Assembly: GCA_049972525.1 (NCBI GenBank)
Contig: JBMFKI010000023.1
Location: 1-13,421, forward strand
Length of the DNA: 13,421 bases
Reading direction: 5' to 3'
Source of the DNA: JAVZLQ01 sp049972525
Lineage (GTDB): Archaea; Thermoproteota; Bathyarchaeia; Bathyarchaeales; Bathycorpusculaceae
The notes under the pieces were generated by a model. That model made no database searches and was not told the origin of the DNA. It worked only from the letters and a program-made list of their open reading frames with translations. How positions within the stretch are numbered: position 1 is the first letter of the stretch; each line of letters starts with the position of its first letter. Shown here piece after piece: positions 1 through 6,748 of this stretch. A program made the position numbers and the translations under genes.

Positions 1-71
1 CGGGGCCGGGATTTGAACCCGGGCGCTAGGCTCCACAGGCCTATAGGCTACCAGGCTACCTCACCCCGGCC
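1..71 (-). tRNA. tRNA-His: tRNA-His (GUG), 3' end cut off by the window edge
   Basis: Reading the minus strand from 71, an encoded G-1 precedes the 7-nt acceptor strand GCCGGGG, then U8/G9. The D arm pairs AGGU with GCCU. The anticodon arm is UAGGC-CUGUGGA-GCCUA with anticodon GUG, and the T arm is CCGGG-UUCAAAU-CCCGG. Only the first five bases (CCCCG) of the 3' acceptor strand are inside the window; two paired bases and the discriminator lie outside. The genome-encoded extra G at -1 is the known identity element of histidine tRNA. No intron is visible. Position 10 is A rather than the usual G, but it pairs. The gene makes the histidine acceptor for translation. Confidence 0.95.
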
Positions 72-191
72 ACTTTTCCATACTCTTCCTTGAGCTTGTC
101 TGCTTTGCTGAATCTTGGCGTAGATTTTGTCGTTGTTATATAGTCTGTAGTTTTCCACGGTACTGCTACGCGCTATGAGCCAAGTATACAC

Positions 192-671
192 TTATAGATT
201 TTTAGCCAGCTTAGCGACCTTTGTTGCCATCGATCTGCAACGATGTGCTAAGTCTTTAGGCATATTTTCATCATTTAACCATTGTTGTATGTGGCGCATT
301 CTGAGCTTAAGCCATTCACTATCTTTTTTGTTTAAAGCGTGAGTTAACTCAAACTTTGTTGCAGTAAGATGGGCTTCATACACTGCTCTTGGATAATTTA
401 GGCATGTATGCTTGTTGACTGGTATACCTTTCTTTTTTAGTTCACTTATCTCAATAACTTCGTGAATCATCAAGAAATCGTTGCTCAGAATTTCATTTAA
501 CGTCATAGTATCATCTGCTGGCGTTTCTCCCGTTAGATATTCCAAGAATTCTACGGGGGATATACATTTGCTTTTGTATCCAAGCTGTGTAATAATTGCT
601 AAAGCTTCTTTAATTCTTGTGCTGATTTTTTCATATGGCATTGTTTCTGACTTCAATTGTATGTCATCCAT
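192..671 (-). CDS. Conserved-looking hypothetical protein, 159 aa
   Basis: I do not recognise this family. The protein is soluble, with no signal peptide or membrane segment, and mostly helical. A charged middle part has I-H-E-V-I-E-I-S-E-L-K-K-K-G (about residues 69-82). The C-terminal half (about 95-159) is a string of amphipathic helices rich in K, R and E. Codon use and the long open frame support a real gene. The ATG at 671 has no clear SD; an internal ATG at 641 (Met11) has none either. An AT-rich element about 38 nt upstream (minus strand, CCTAAAATAC) could be a TATA box giving a very short leader. It lies upstream of tRNA-His on the same strand and is separated from it by about 120 bp. 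Confidence 0.75.
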   Translation of the reverse strand: MDDIQLKSETMPYEKISTRIKEALAIITQLGYKSKCISPVEFLEYLTGETPADDTMTLNEILSNDFLMIHEVIEISELKKKGIPVNKHTCLNYPRAVYEAHLTATKFELTHALNKKDSEWLKLRMRHIQQWLNDENMPKDLAHRCRSMATKVAKLAKNL

Positions 672-1268
672 CGTATCCGTGCAAATATTAATGTTGAAAT
701 TCGTATTTTAGGCTTTTTAGGAAGCTTCACTTTTGCGCATGCGCCTTATGCACACGTATAATTGAAAAGAAGCCGTTTGAGCTATTTGAACAGCCTTTAA
801 ATTCGCTAATGCCTTGCCCTGACGTGACAAACGCTTCAAGTAGGATTAAGGCTAGTTCATTGCATAAGACTCTGAAAATTGTGTACGCCACCACCGCTGG
901 CACTCTCAAGCCGATAAACCTTTCGCGAGCTCGAACTAAAACGAAACTTAAATAACTATAAAATGAGAAACGATGCGCTAAGAGATTTTATTAAGAAAAC
1001 TTTAAACATCCTTAAGAATCCTGACCAAGTAATATAGTAGGTTGCTGTTTTACGAGCGTGTTTTTGCAAAAAATGTTAATACGCATCGGTTGCCTTTTAG
1101 TGTATGCTTGCGAAAAATAAGCGAATGCTTTAAAATTTAAATAAAACGGAAAATTCACATTAAAAGAATGAAGAAATTTGATCCAGAATTGTACATAGCA
1201 ACATGACATTTTCTTTAACCAAAATGAACGAGTTGCGAATTTGCGTAATAATTGTTTTGAAGGTATTT
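672..1268. other. Gene-poor stretch with short protein-like frames
   Basis: No confident gene is visible in these roughly 600 bp. What can be seen: a 10-bp palindrome GCGCATGCGC at 735-744; a GC-richer block at about 735-930; a plus-strand frame open from 698 to 955 whose first canonical start is the ATG at 809 (48 codons, basic C-terminus); a plus-strand 24-codon frame at 963-1037; and an AT-rich remainder to 1268. Longer frames on the minus strand here (about 727-909 and 1012-1209) look like chance frames: no SD and unlikely composition. The GC-richer block could be a remnant of a gene or an RNA, but I cannot name it. Confidence 0.5.
941..953 (+). promoter_or_regulatory. BRE/TATA-like archaeal promoter
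   Basis: ACGAAACTTAAATAA has the form of an archaeal BRE (CGAAA) joined directly to a TATA box (CTTAAATA). Transcription would start near 972-976 on the plus strand, yet no recognised gene follows; a 24-codon frame begins slightly too early (ATG at 963). The element is nearly symmetrical, so it could also fire on the minus strand through the GC-richer block at 735-930. Base match only. Confidence 0.4.
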
Positions 1269-1682
1269 TTATTCGCCCATAACCTGAATTATCACGGTGC
1301 GCCTTCTCGGGTATACGTCGGTCTCAACGAAGATTAGCGACTGCCAAGTTCCAAACTGAACTCTGCCATCAATTACAGGAAGGGTCTTGTCAGGGGGTAG
1401 GAGTATGGACCGCAAATGCGCGTGTGCGTTGGATGGATGCATATAGTTGCCATGTTTTGGGATTATCTTTTCGAGGAAAGCTCTAATGTCGCTTAGTAGT
1501 CCATGCTCATCTTCGGTTAGAATTAATACACCAGTAGCATGAGGCGCGAAGATGTGGACTATGCCGTTTTTTATTCCCGACTTTGAAACTGCTTCATGCA
1601 CCTTATCTGTCAAATCTATGAAGTCTATTTCACCCTTAGTTGAAAAAGTATATGTCAGATTAAAAACTTTGAAGCTGGACAA
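1269..1682 (-). CDS. YjbQ/UPF0047 family protein
   Basis: The 137-aa length and motifs match the UPF0047/YjbQ family, small trimeric proteins some of which have thiamine-phosphate synthase activity; the true role in archaea is unsettled. Visible signatures are H48-A-T with E57 and D65 of the H-x-T...E...D block, N85-A-H-A-H-L-R-S (85-92), P102-V-I-D-G-R, G111-T-W-Q (111-114), E120 and P125-R-R-R (125-128). The conserved histidines are likely metal or active-site ligands by family analogy. The start is TTG at 1682: GGAGTGA sits 7 nt upstream and overlaps the stop codon of the upstream acetyltransferase, which indicates translational coupling. It is the second gene of a two-gene operon. Confidence 0.93.
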   Translation of the reverse strand: MSSFKVFNLTYTFSTKGEIDFIDLTDKVHEAVSKSGIKNGIVHIFAPHATGVLILTEDEHGLLSDIRAFLEKIIPKHGNYMHPSNAHAHLRSILLPPDKTLPVIDGRVQFGTWQSLIFVETDVYPRRRTVIIQVMGE

Positions 1683-1689
1683 GGAATTT

Positions 1690-2253
1690 TCACTCCAGCA
1701 CTTTTACCATAATCAACTCGTCTATGTACTCGCCGCCCTTGAAAAACTTTTTTGGAACACGCCCAGTAACGGTGAAACCAACCCTCTCGTAAACGTGGAT
1801 CGCACGCTTGTTGCTTGCAAACACTGATAGCGTCAAAACTTTTAAGCCCATCTCACGCGCTCTCTCAATAAGTGTAATCATCATTTCTGTTCCGATGCCA
1901 ACATCCCTAAAACCATTCCTAATTATTATGCCCAAAACGCCAACATGCCTCGCAAAGCCTACACAAGGATGAATATCAGAAGATGCAATGACCTTTCCGT
2001 CAACTTCCGCTACAAGATAGAAAGCATCGTCCTTCTCTATGCTAGCAAGTGTTTTAGAAATCCAGTCAATTTCCTCCTCTCTAGAAACCTTTTCAGTCCT
2101 AAGAATGTCAGCCTCCTCCTCAACAAGAGAATTGATAAGTTCCAGCAAATCGCCCAAGTCCTCCCATCTGGGAACGCGCAAAATAACCCGACGCCCATCC
2201 TTAGCATTAAAAGTCTTAACGATTTTACCAGCTTTCATGACAGTAAATTGCAC
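1690..2253 (-). CDS. GNAT-family N-acetyltransferase
   Basis: A GNAT acetyltransferase (acetyl-CoA-dependent). Numbered from the GTG at 2253 (187 aa), the acetyl-CoA pyrophosphate loop R-D-V-G-I-G is at about 116-121 and matches the R/Q-x-x-G-x-G/A motif A. It is followed by a helix and L-T-L-S-V-F-A-S-N-K-R-A-I-H-V-Y-E-R-V-G-F-like motif B. The substrate, protein N-terminus or small molecule, cannot be told. Start choice: the frame stays open to a TTG at 2277, but GTG 2253 has AAAGGT 6 nt upstream while TTG 2277 and ATG 2238 have no SD. Its stop codon lies inside the SD of the YjbQ-family gene, so the two are co-translated. The promoter region contains one arm of a 22-nt repeat shared with the region upstream of hjc. 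Confidence 0.9.
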   Translation of the reverse strand: MQFTVMKAGKIVKTFNAKDGRRVILRVPRWEDLGDLLELINSLVEEEADILRTEKVSREEEIDWISKTLASIEKDDAFYLVAEVDGKVIASSDIHPCVGFARHVGVLGIIIRNGFRDVGIGTEMMITLIERAREMGLKVLTLSVFASNKRAIHVYERVGFTVTGRVPKKFFKGGEYIDELIMVKVLE

Positions 2254-2285
2254 GGGTAAACCTTTAACACTTTCCAATTTTCAGC

Positions 2286-2310
2286 TGCTTTTGTCGATGC
2301 TTTTGTATAC
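2286..2310 (-). repeat. 22-nt exact inverted repeat, left arm
   Basis: Positions 2289-2310 are the exact reverse complement of 5445-5466; the match extends to 25 nt (2286-2310) with one mismatch. On the minus strand it starts GTATACAAAAGC and lies about 33 nt upstream of the GTG of the acetyltransferase gene. It contains a TATA-like TATACAAAA at a distance that could serve as the core promoter. The partner arm has the same orientation relative to hjc. Confidence 0.85.
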
Positions 2311-2360
2311 AAGCAAACAGCGCTGGTGCTTCTGGAAAGCTAGCGGTGATACATAAAAGC

Positions 2361-2495
2361 TCAAAGTAATCCAAATACAACCAGCACAACCAAAAAGCAA
2401 AACCAAAACATAACAAAACCAAAAATCTCACATATAAAGCCTACACCAAGCAAAACAAACACAAGCGTTCACAGAAAGGCTAACCAAAAACTCAT
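2361..2495 (-). pseudogene. Possible small hydrophobic ORF interrupted by TGA
   Basis: The plus strand here is A/C-rich with very little G or T; the minus strand is therefore T/G-rich and any frame reads as hydrophobic. One minus frame starts with ATG at 2495, preceded by GGGGTG about 9 nt upstream, runs eight codons (M-S-F-W-L-A-F-L), meets TGA at 2471-2469, and continues for 35 more hydrophobic codons to TGA at 2363-2361. A GTG at 2462 could start a 33-aa peptide with two membrane-like stretches. This may be a broken small membrane protein or a compositional artefact. Confidence 0.2.
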
Positions 2496-2525
2496 GTTCA
2501 CAAACACCCCTTTGGGGACAGTCAA

Positions 2526-2554
2526 AGAAAAGCTATAACAGCGCAAGCTTTTCT
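2526..2554. repeat. 9-bp stem hairpin
   Basis: AGAAAAGCT (2526-2534) pairs perfectly with AGCTTTTCT (2546-2554) across an 11-nt loop. Read on the minus strand the stem is followed by TTTG, so it could end a minus-strand transcript coming from the GC-richer block at 2560-2720. It may equally be part of a structured RNA. Confidence 0.45.
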
Positions 2555-2753
2555 CCAGCGAAACGCAACGCTCTGAAGTTCTGTAGGGAAAAACTAGAGG
2601 GGGGTCTATCCGTATGGCTTGAGCGAACGCCAAAAATACATAGAGAACTCGAAAACTCTCGAACTTTATGGCTTTGCGTTTGGTATGGAGATTTTCGTCG
2701 GTTTTTATATGAGGCCCCAGTTAAGTCCATGCTTCTTCTTAAGAGTGCAAACT

Positions 2754-2768
2754 GAAAACCTATAAAAA
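2754..2768 (+). promoter_or_regulatory. TATA-box promoter candidate upstream of lonB
   Basis: GAAAACCTATAAAAATG resembles a BRE followed by TATAAAA (2761-2767). Initiation near 2790 would give lonB a leader of roughly 270 nt. Closer, weaker elements (GTTATAAC near 2884 and GTTTATAG near 2905) could give shorter leaders, so which one drives lonB is open. Confidence 0.35.
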
Positions 2769-3062
2769 TGCTCCTTTTCAGATTTTAACCTTAATTTTGC
2801 CTTCTCTTTTCTGCGTTTTACACAATGATTTCAGTCGCCTTTCTTTTAAACGTGTGTTCGTATTAAAACAGCCGAAAAATATGGTTATAACTGTGAAAAG
2901 GCAGTTTATAGTTTGCTAGATCTCTAAATGTCATTAATCGCTTTTCGTTTTCATGCATTTTTGGCTTGATGCTTTTGGTTTTTGCATATTGCTAATTTTG
3001 AAATAACCTCTATAATAACTGGCGGCAAAGTGTGCTCTTGGAGAAGGAAGGCAGGTATAAGT

Positions 3063-5309
3063 TTGGCAGTTGACCCTTTTGGAGTGGAAGTAGAGACAAT
3101 TGAAAGGACAATTAACGGCAGAAAAATTAGGGTGAAGTGGGACTGGGGAAAATTTAGAAGCACAGAAGGCTTCCCTGTTGATGACAACCTTATAAACTGG
3201 GTTATTGGACAGGAGCAGGCGCTTAACGAGTGTTTTCTATGTCTTGACGAGTGGGTTCACAAGTTAAAGTGGCTTGAAACGACAAAGTGGTATGAAAGTT
3301 GGAGTGACCCAAACAAGCCGAAACCCTCAGCAAAAACCGCGATAAGCCCTGGACCCTACCTGCTACTTTTGGGAGATCCTGGGACAGGTAAGTCCTTGAT
3401 TGGCAGGGCTTTAGCTGAAAAACTGACGCAAGTCTATAAAGAGAATGGCATAAAACTTTTTGATGTGCTCTGCTGGAAAAATCCATCTTTGCCAAGCCAG
3501 CCCAAGATTTCGATTCACAAGGCTGGTGAGGGAAAGAAAATTCTCGCTAAGGAGCAATTAAAGGAGCTTAAAAGGAAGTTTGTCACAAAAGTCGGTCTTA
3601 AAGCTTTACAGATAATGCTTATAGTGATGGGTCTATTCCTTCTGGGCTTGGGCTTCTACTTCATTTATCAGTCTTGGCAGACTTGGGGGGCAAACCCCCT
3701 ATTTTATGGGCAGCCGCTACAAGAATATTACAACTACAACTTCATGGACTACCTCGTAAACAAGTTTGTAACTCTTGTGCCAGTGACATTTATTCCAGGT
3801 GGAAGCCTAATATTCTTCGGAGTTTTCATATGGTGGTTCTCGAAGCTTGGCGGAATTGGAAGCCTTAGAGGTATTGGAGGCGCTCAGCAGACGGAAGTTC
3901 CAAAATTGATAGTTGACAACAGCTCTGGACACGCGCCCTTCGTGGACGCCACTGGGCATAGAAGCGCCCAGCTTTTTGGTTCAATAGCGTGGGACCCGTA
4001 TCAGACAGGCGGTTTGGGAACGCCAGAACATCAGCGAGTCACAGCTGGAGATGTCCACAGAGCATCACTTGGCATCCTATACATCGACGAAATAAAGAAC
4101 CTAGATCCAGAAGAAGCCATCACGCTTTTAACAGTCCTTGAGGATGGACAGTTGCCGATAACTTTAAGGGGTAGGTGGCACGGCGGAGACACAGCAGCGA
4201 TGGCTGTTTCAACAGAGCCAGCTCCAGCCATAACTTTCCTTGTTGGCGCTGGAAACTTCGACAGTATAGGACAGATTCACCCGGCCTTAATGGATAGGAT
4301 TTATGGTTATGGAAAAGTTGTGAGAATGAACAATGACATGCTCAACACCGTGGAAAACCGCCGAAAATACGTCCAGTTTATAGCCCAAGAAGTTAAACGC
4401 TTCAACCTCATACCATTCAGCCGCGAGGCATGCGAAGAAATAGTTGAGGAAGGAAGAAGACGAAGCAACAAACGAGACGCCTTAACAACAAAGTTTAGAC
4501 CATTAATTTCGATAATCAAAACTGCAGCAACGCTTGCCATGAACGAAAACTGCGAAATTGTTGAAAGGCGCCATGTCCGTGAAGCCATAGAACACCACTG
4601 CAAGACAATTCAAAGACAGATACTTGAGCACGAAATGAACGAACGTGGAAAACTCTTGGAGATTTCGCCGAAAGGAGTCAAACTTGGACAAATATACGGC
4701 TTAGCGGTTGTAAGAGACCCCTACAGCGGAGAAATGACTGGAAGCGTCCTCTGCGTAAAGGCACACATGGTCAAAAGAAGTGAACTGTCACGCAACTATT
4801 CAATCAGAGGCTATTATAAAGTGACAGGCGTTGCAAAGGGACAAAGCTTCATATCTGACAGCATAGCCAAAGTCCGCAGCGTAATCCTACAAAAATATGG
4901 GATAGACATAGCCCAAGATTACTTAACGCATATAGACTTTGCACAATCATATGGTGTTGACGGCCCATCAGCAGGTGTGACCATGGCAATATTATTATGC
5001 TCATCAATTGAGGGCAAGCCGATAAAGCAGGATGTGGCTGTTACTGGCGAAATAAACCTTGGCGTTGGAAACTCTATTCAAGTTACTGCTGTTGGCGGAG
5101 TCTATGAGAAGATTAAGGCTGCTGAGGCTTGGGGCTTTAAGAAGGTGGTTATTCCGCAGAAGAATTATGAGTATTCAATAGACATTAGGGACTACAAGAT
5201 TGAGGTTGTGCCAGCTGCCACTTTGGACGACTACCTAAGAGAGTGCCTTGTTGAGAAGCCTGAAATAAAGGTTCAAGTCAGAACATATAAACATGGAAAG
5301 CAAGGCTAA
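3063..5309 (+). CDS. lonB: Archaeal membrane-anchored Lon protease (LonB)
   Basis: An ATP-dependent serine protease of peptidase family S16, anchored in the cytoplasmic membrane, degrading misfolded and regulatory proteins. Numbered from TTG 3063 (748 aa): Walker A G-D-P-G-T-G-K-S with K110; two membrane helices at about 184-202 and 235-258 inserted between Walker A and B, the LonB hallmark; Walker B I-D-E with D342/E343; C-terminal protease domain with catalytic S636 in D-G-P-S-A-G and K683 in G-G-V-Y-E-K. The Ser-Lys spacing is 47 residues, four more than the 43 of E. coli Lon; the extra residues lie in the loop before G-G-V-Y-E-K. The frame is open to a TTG at 2982, but TTG 3063 has AGGT 6 nt upstream while 2982 has no SD; there is no ATG near the N-terminus. 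At 748 aa it is longer than LonB proteins of about 620-700 aa. Confidence 0.95.
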   Translation: MAVDPFGVEVETIERTINGRKIRVKWDWGKFRSTEGFPVDDNLINWVIGQEQALNECFLCLDEWVHKLKWLETTKWYESWSDPNKPKPSAKTAISPGPYLLLLGDPGTGKSLIGRALAEKLTQVYKENGIKLFDVLCWKNPSLPSQPKISIHKAGEGKKILAKEQLKELKRKFVTKVGLKALQIMLIVMGLFLLGLGFYFIYQSWQTWGANPLFYGQPLQEYYNYNFMDYLVNKFVTLVPVTFIPGGSLIFFGVFIWWFSKLGGIGSLRGIGGAQQTEVPKLIVDNSSGHAPFVDATGHRSAQLFGSIAWDPYQTGGLGTPEHQRVTAGDVHRASLGILYIDEIKNLDPEEAITLLTVLEDGQLPITLRGRWHGGDTAAMAVSTEPAPAITFLVGAGNFDSIGQIHPALMDRIYGYGKVVRMNNDMLNTVENRRKYVQFIAQEVKRFNLIPFSREACEEIVEEGRRRSNKRDALTTKFRPLISIIKTAATLAMNENCEIVERRHVREAIEHHCKTIQRQILEHEMNERGKLLEISPKGVKLGQIYGLAVVRDPYSGEMTGSVLCVKAHMVKRSELSRNYSIRGYYKVTGVAKGQSFISDSIAKVRSVILQKYGIDIAQDYLTHIDFAQSYGVDGPSAGVTMAILLCSSIEGKPIKQDVAVTGEINLGVGNSIQVTAVGGVYEKIKAAEAWGFKKVVIPQKNYEYSIDIRDYKIEVVPAATLDDYLRECLVEKPEIKVQVRTYKHGKQG

Positions 5310-5310
5310 T

Positions 5311-5329
5311 GGAATTAGCTTTTTAGCAT
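5311..5329 (+). terminator. Possible T-rich terminator after lonB
   Basis: The lonB stop is followed directly by GGAATTAGCTTTTTAGC. A run of five Ts right after the gene fits archaeal U-tract termination, but the run is short and there is no strong hairpin. Confidence 0.3.
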
Positions 5330-5444
5330 TTCAACATCCACTCTTTAAAGTTTAGTTATTTAGGTTGAAATGGTATTATTACATTTTTATATGTGCAACT
5401 TTGCTTCACCAGCATCACTAAACCTTTAGGCTACGCTTAAAACC

Positions 5445-5469
5445 GTATACAAAAGCATCGACAAAAACA
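5445..5469 (+). repeat. 22-nt exact inverted repeat, right arm
   Basis: Positions 5445-5466 are the exact reverse complement of 2289-2310. On the plus strand it starts GTATACAAAAGC and ends about 78 nt upstream of the hjc ATG. The two arms enclose about 3.1 kb containing only lonB and non-coding DNA. Each arm points toward its own neighbouring gene (acetyltransferase on the left, hjc on the right), so it may be a shared promoter or operator element or a copy of a dispersed repeat. Confidence 0.85.
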
Positions 5470-5546
5470 TGCAATTTCAATAGTTTTTTATTTTCTTAAA
5501 ATGTTAATGAAACTCTGAAGGGTTTCAACGTGAAGGAAGAAGCATT

Positions 5547-5975
5547 ATGAGAAACATTGACAAGGCGGAGTTGCGTAGATGGCGTAAAAGAGGCTTTTAC
5601 AGCGAAAACGTTCTGGTCAAACTTCTTATGAAAAATGGGTATAACGCCGTTCGAATACCAGTAAGCAACCCAAGTCTAAACCCCCTTCCAGACATAATTG
5701 CACGAAAAGAAGCGCATGTTTATGCTTTTGAAGTTAAAAACGCCGGATACTATGCCTACTTTCCAAAACAGCAGATAGAAAAACTATTCAGATTCTTAAA
5801 CGAGCTTGTTCCACTAGAAAATAAGTTTAAACATGCAGTGCTTGCTGCTCATTTAGGCAAAAAATGGATTTTCAAAGAAGTAAACTGGAAAGACTGGGAA
5901 AATGGGAAAATCCCAGAAAAAGCCAGAATCTTAAAGAGGGATAGGGGAAACTTCAACTTAGAAGGGGGAAGCTAA
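5547..5975 (+). CDS. hjc: Holliday junction resolvase, Hjc family
   Basis: A structure-specific endonuclease that cuts four-way DNA junctions during recombination and fork repair. The 142-aa length is typical, slightly long. The PD-(D/E)XK active site is visible: E20 in G-F-Y-S-E-N, D49 in P-D-I-I-A, and E62-V-K64. The N-terminus is rich in K and R, as in Hjc. The Hjc glycine-rich loop is replaced here by N-P-S-L-N-P-L (41-47). The start is ATG 5547 with GGAAG about 8 nt upstream; an in-frame upstream extension is blocked. The C-terminal tail past residue 115 is charged. A second PD-(D/E)XK protein follows 65 bp downstream on the same strand. One arm of the 22-nt inverted repeat lies in its upstream region. 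Confidence 0.9.
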   Translation: MRNIDKAELRRWRKRGFYSENVLVKLLMKNGYNAVRIPVSNPSLNPLPDIIARKEAHVYAFEVKNAGYYAYFPKQQIEKLFRFLNELVPLENKFKHAVLAAHLGKKWIFKEVNWKDWENGKIPEKARILKRDRGNFNLEGGS

Positions 5976-6040
5976 TCTATGGCATGCAAATAGAAAGACT
6001 TTTAAATGAAGCTCTAAAAGCCTAATTTTTAAGCATTCTA

Positions 6041-6748
6041 ATGTATAATCTAGAGGAATATAAATTGAATATTGAAAGAAATCTGATTATTACAATTCTA
6101 AAACTAACTAAAAATGGGCAAGTTTCACATGAAATAATCAACAAAGAAGCATCAATTCCATCACAGAATATTGAAAAATTGATTTTAAAATTGCAAAATG
6201 ATGGACTAATTTATGTTCAAGAATCCCTCATCATGGCTGACGAATCTCAGCGTCTAAAACTCGCTGTTAAAGCCTTAAGCTTAGGTGCAGACCTTGAAAA
6301 TGTAAGTTCCCTTCTACGATGGCAAGAGTTTGAGGGCATTACCGCGACAGCTTTGGAGAGAAACGGCTACAGCGTTACAAAGAACATCCGTTTCAGTTAT
6401 GCTGGAAGAAAGTGGGAAATGGATGTTGTTGGATGCAGAAAGCCAATAGCCTTATGCATAGATTGTAAGCATTGGCATCACGCAATTTCGCCTGCGGCTT
6501 TAAGAGAAATTGTCGAGGAGCAAACGCAAAGAACATGGGCTTTTGCTGAAGCCTTGCCAAGATTTGCGGATAAAATTGAATGCGCCACTTGGAACAATGT
6601 ACATCTAGTCCCAACAATCCTGTCGCTTGTCGCCGGAAAATTCAAATTCTACAATAATGTGCCAATCGTTCCAGTTTTACAACTCCAAGATTTCTTAAAC
6701 CAGTTGCCAGCATACGTTGCCTCTTTGAGGCACTTCACAAAACCCTAG
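6041..6748 (+). CDS. Winged-helix / PD-(D/E)XK nuclease-like protein
   Basis: A two-part protein of 235 aa. Residues about 8-62 look like a winged helix (I-I-T-I-L-K-L ... I-P-S-Q-N-I-E-K-L-I-L-K-L ... G-L-I-Y-V). Residues about 92-200 carry a restriction-endonuclease-like core: E98 in W-Q-E-F-E-G, D128 in W-E-M-D-V-V-G, and D141-C-K143 in C-I-D-C-K-H-W. That matches the E...D...(D/E)-x-K pattern of Mrr/RecB-like nucleases, so DNA binding with cleavage is plausible; the substrate is unknown. There is no SD before ATG 6041, and a TTTTAAAT element centred about 38 nt upstream suggests a leaderless or nearly leaderless mRNA. Its TAG stop overlaps the stop of the convergent eL33 gene. Neighbouring hjc suggests a DNA-repair setting, not proof. 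Confidence 0.82.
   Translation: MYNLEEYKLNIERNLIITILKLTKNGQVSHEIINKEASIPSQNIEKLILKLQNDGLIYVQESLIMADESQRLKLAVKALSLGADLENVSSLLRWQEFEGITATALERNGYSVTKNIRFSYAGRKWEMDVVGCRKPIALCIDCKHWHHAISPAALREIVEEQTQRTWAFAEALPRFADKIECATWNNVHLVPTILSLVAGKFKFYNNVPIVPVLQLQDFLNQLPAYVASLRHFTKP

Larger units (their letters stand above)
2254..3062. other. Long intergenic region upstream of lonB
   Basis: About 800 bp without a convincing protein gene. In order it holds the acetyltransferase promoter region with the repeat arm (2286-2310), the A/C-rich tract (about 2355-2475), a CCCC-TTT-GGGG hairpin (2507-2517), a 9-bp hairpin (2526-2554), a GC-richer block to about 2730, TATA-like elements at about 2703-2710 and 2761-2767, and an AT-rich leader to lonB. 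A 65-codon minus frame at 2533-2730 has no SD and unlikely composition, so I leave it out. Confidence 0.55.

Noticed and set aside
727..909. Minus-strand 60-codon frame
   Set aside because: No SD, no recognisable family, composition unlike the real genes, and it opposes an equally open plus frame; treated as chance.
2533..2730. Minus-strand 65-codon frame
   Set aside because: No SD, and serine/arginine-rich sequence without domain pattern; it lies in the block that looks more like an RNA.
5984..6025. 13-codon ORF between hjc and the nuclease gene
   Set aside because: Peptide reads plausibly (M-Q-I-E-R-L-L-N-E-A-L-K-A), but the G-rich SD-like run is 16 nt away and the frame is too short to support.
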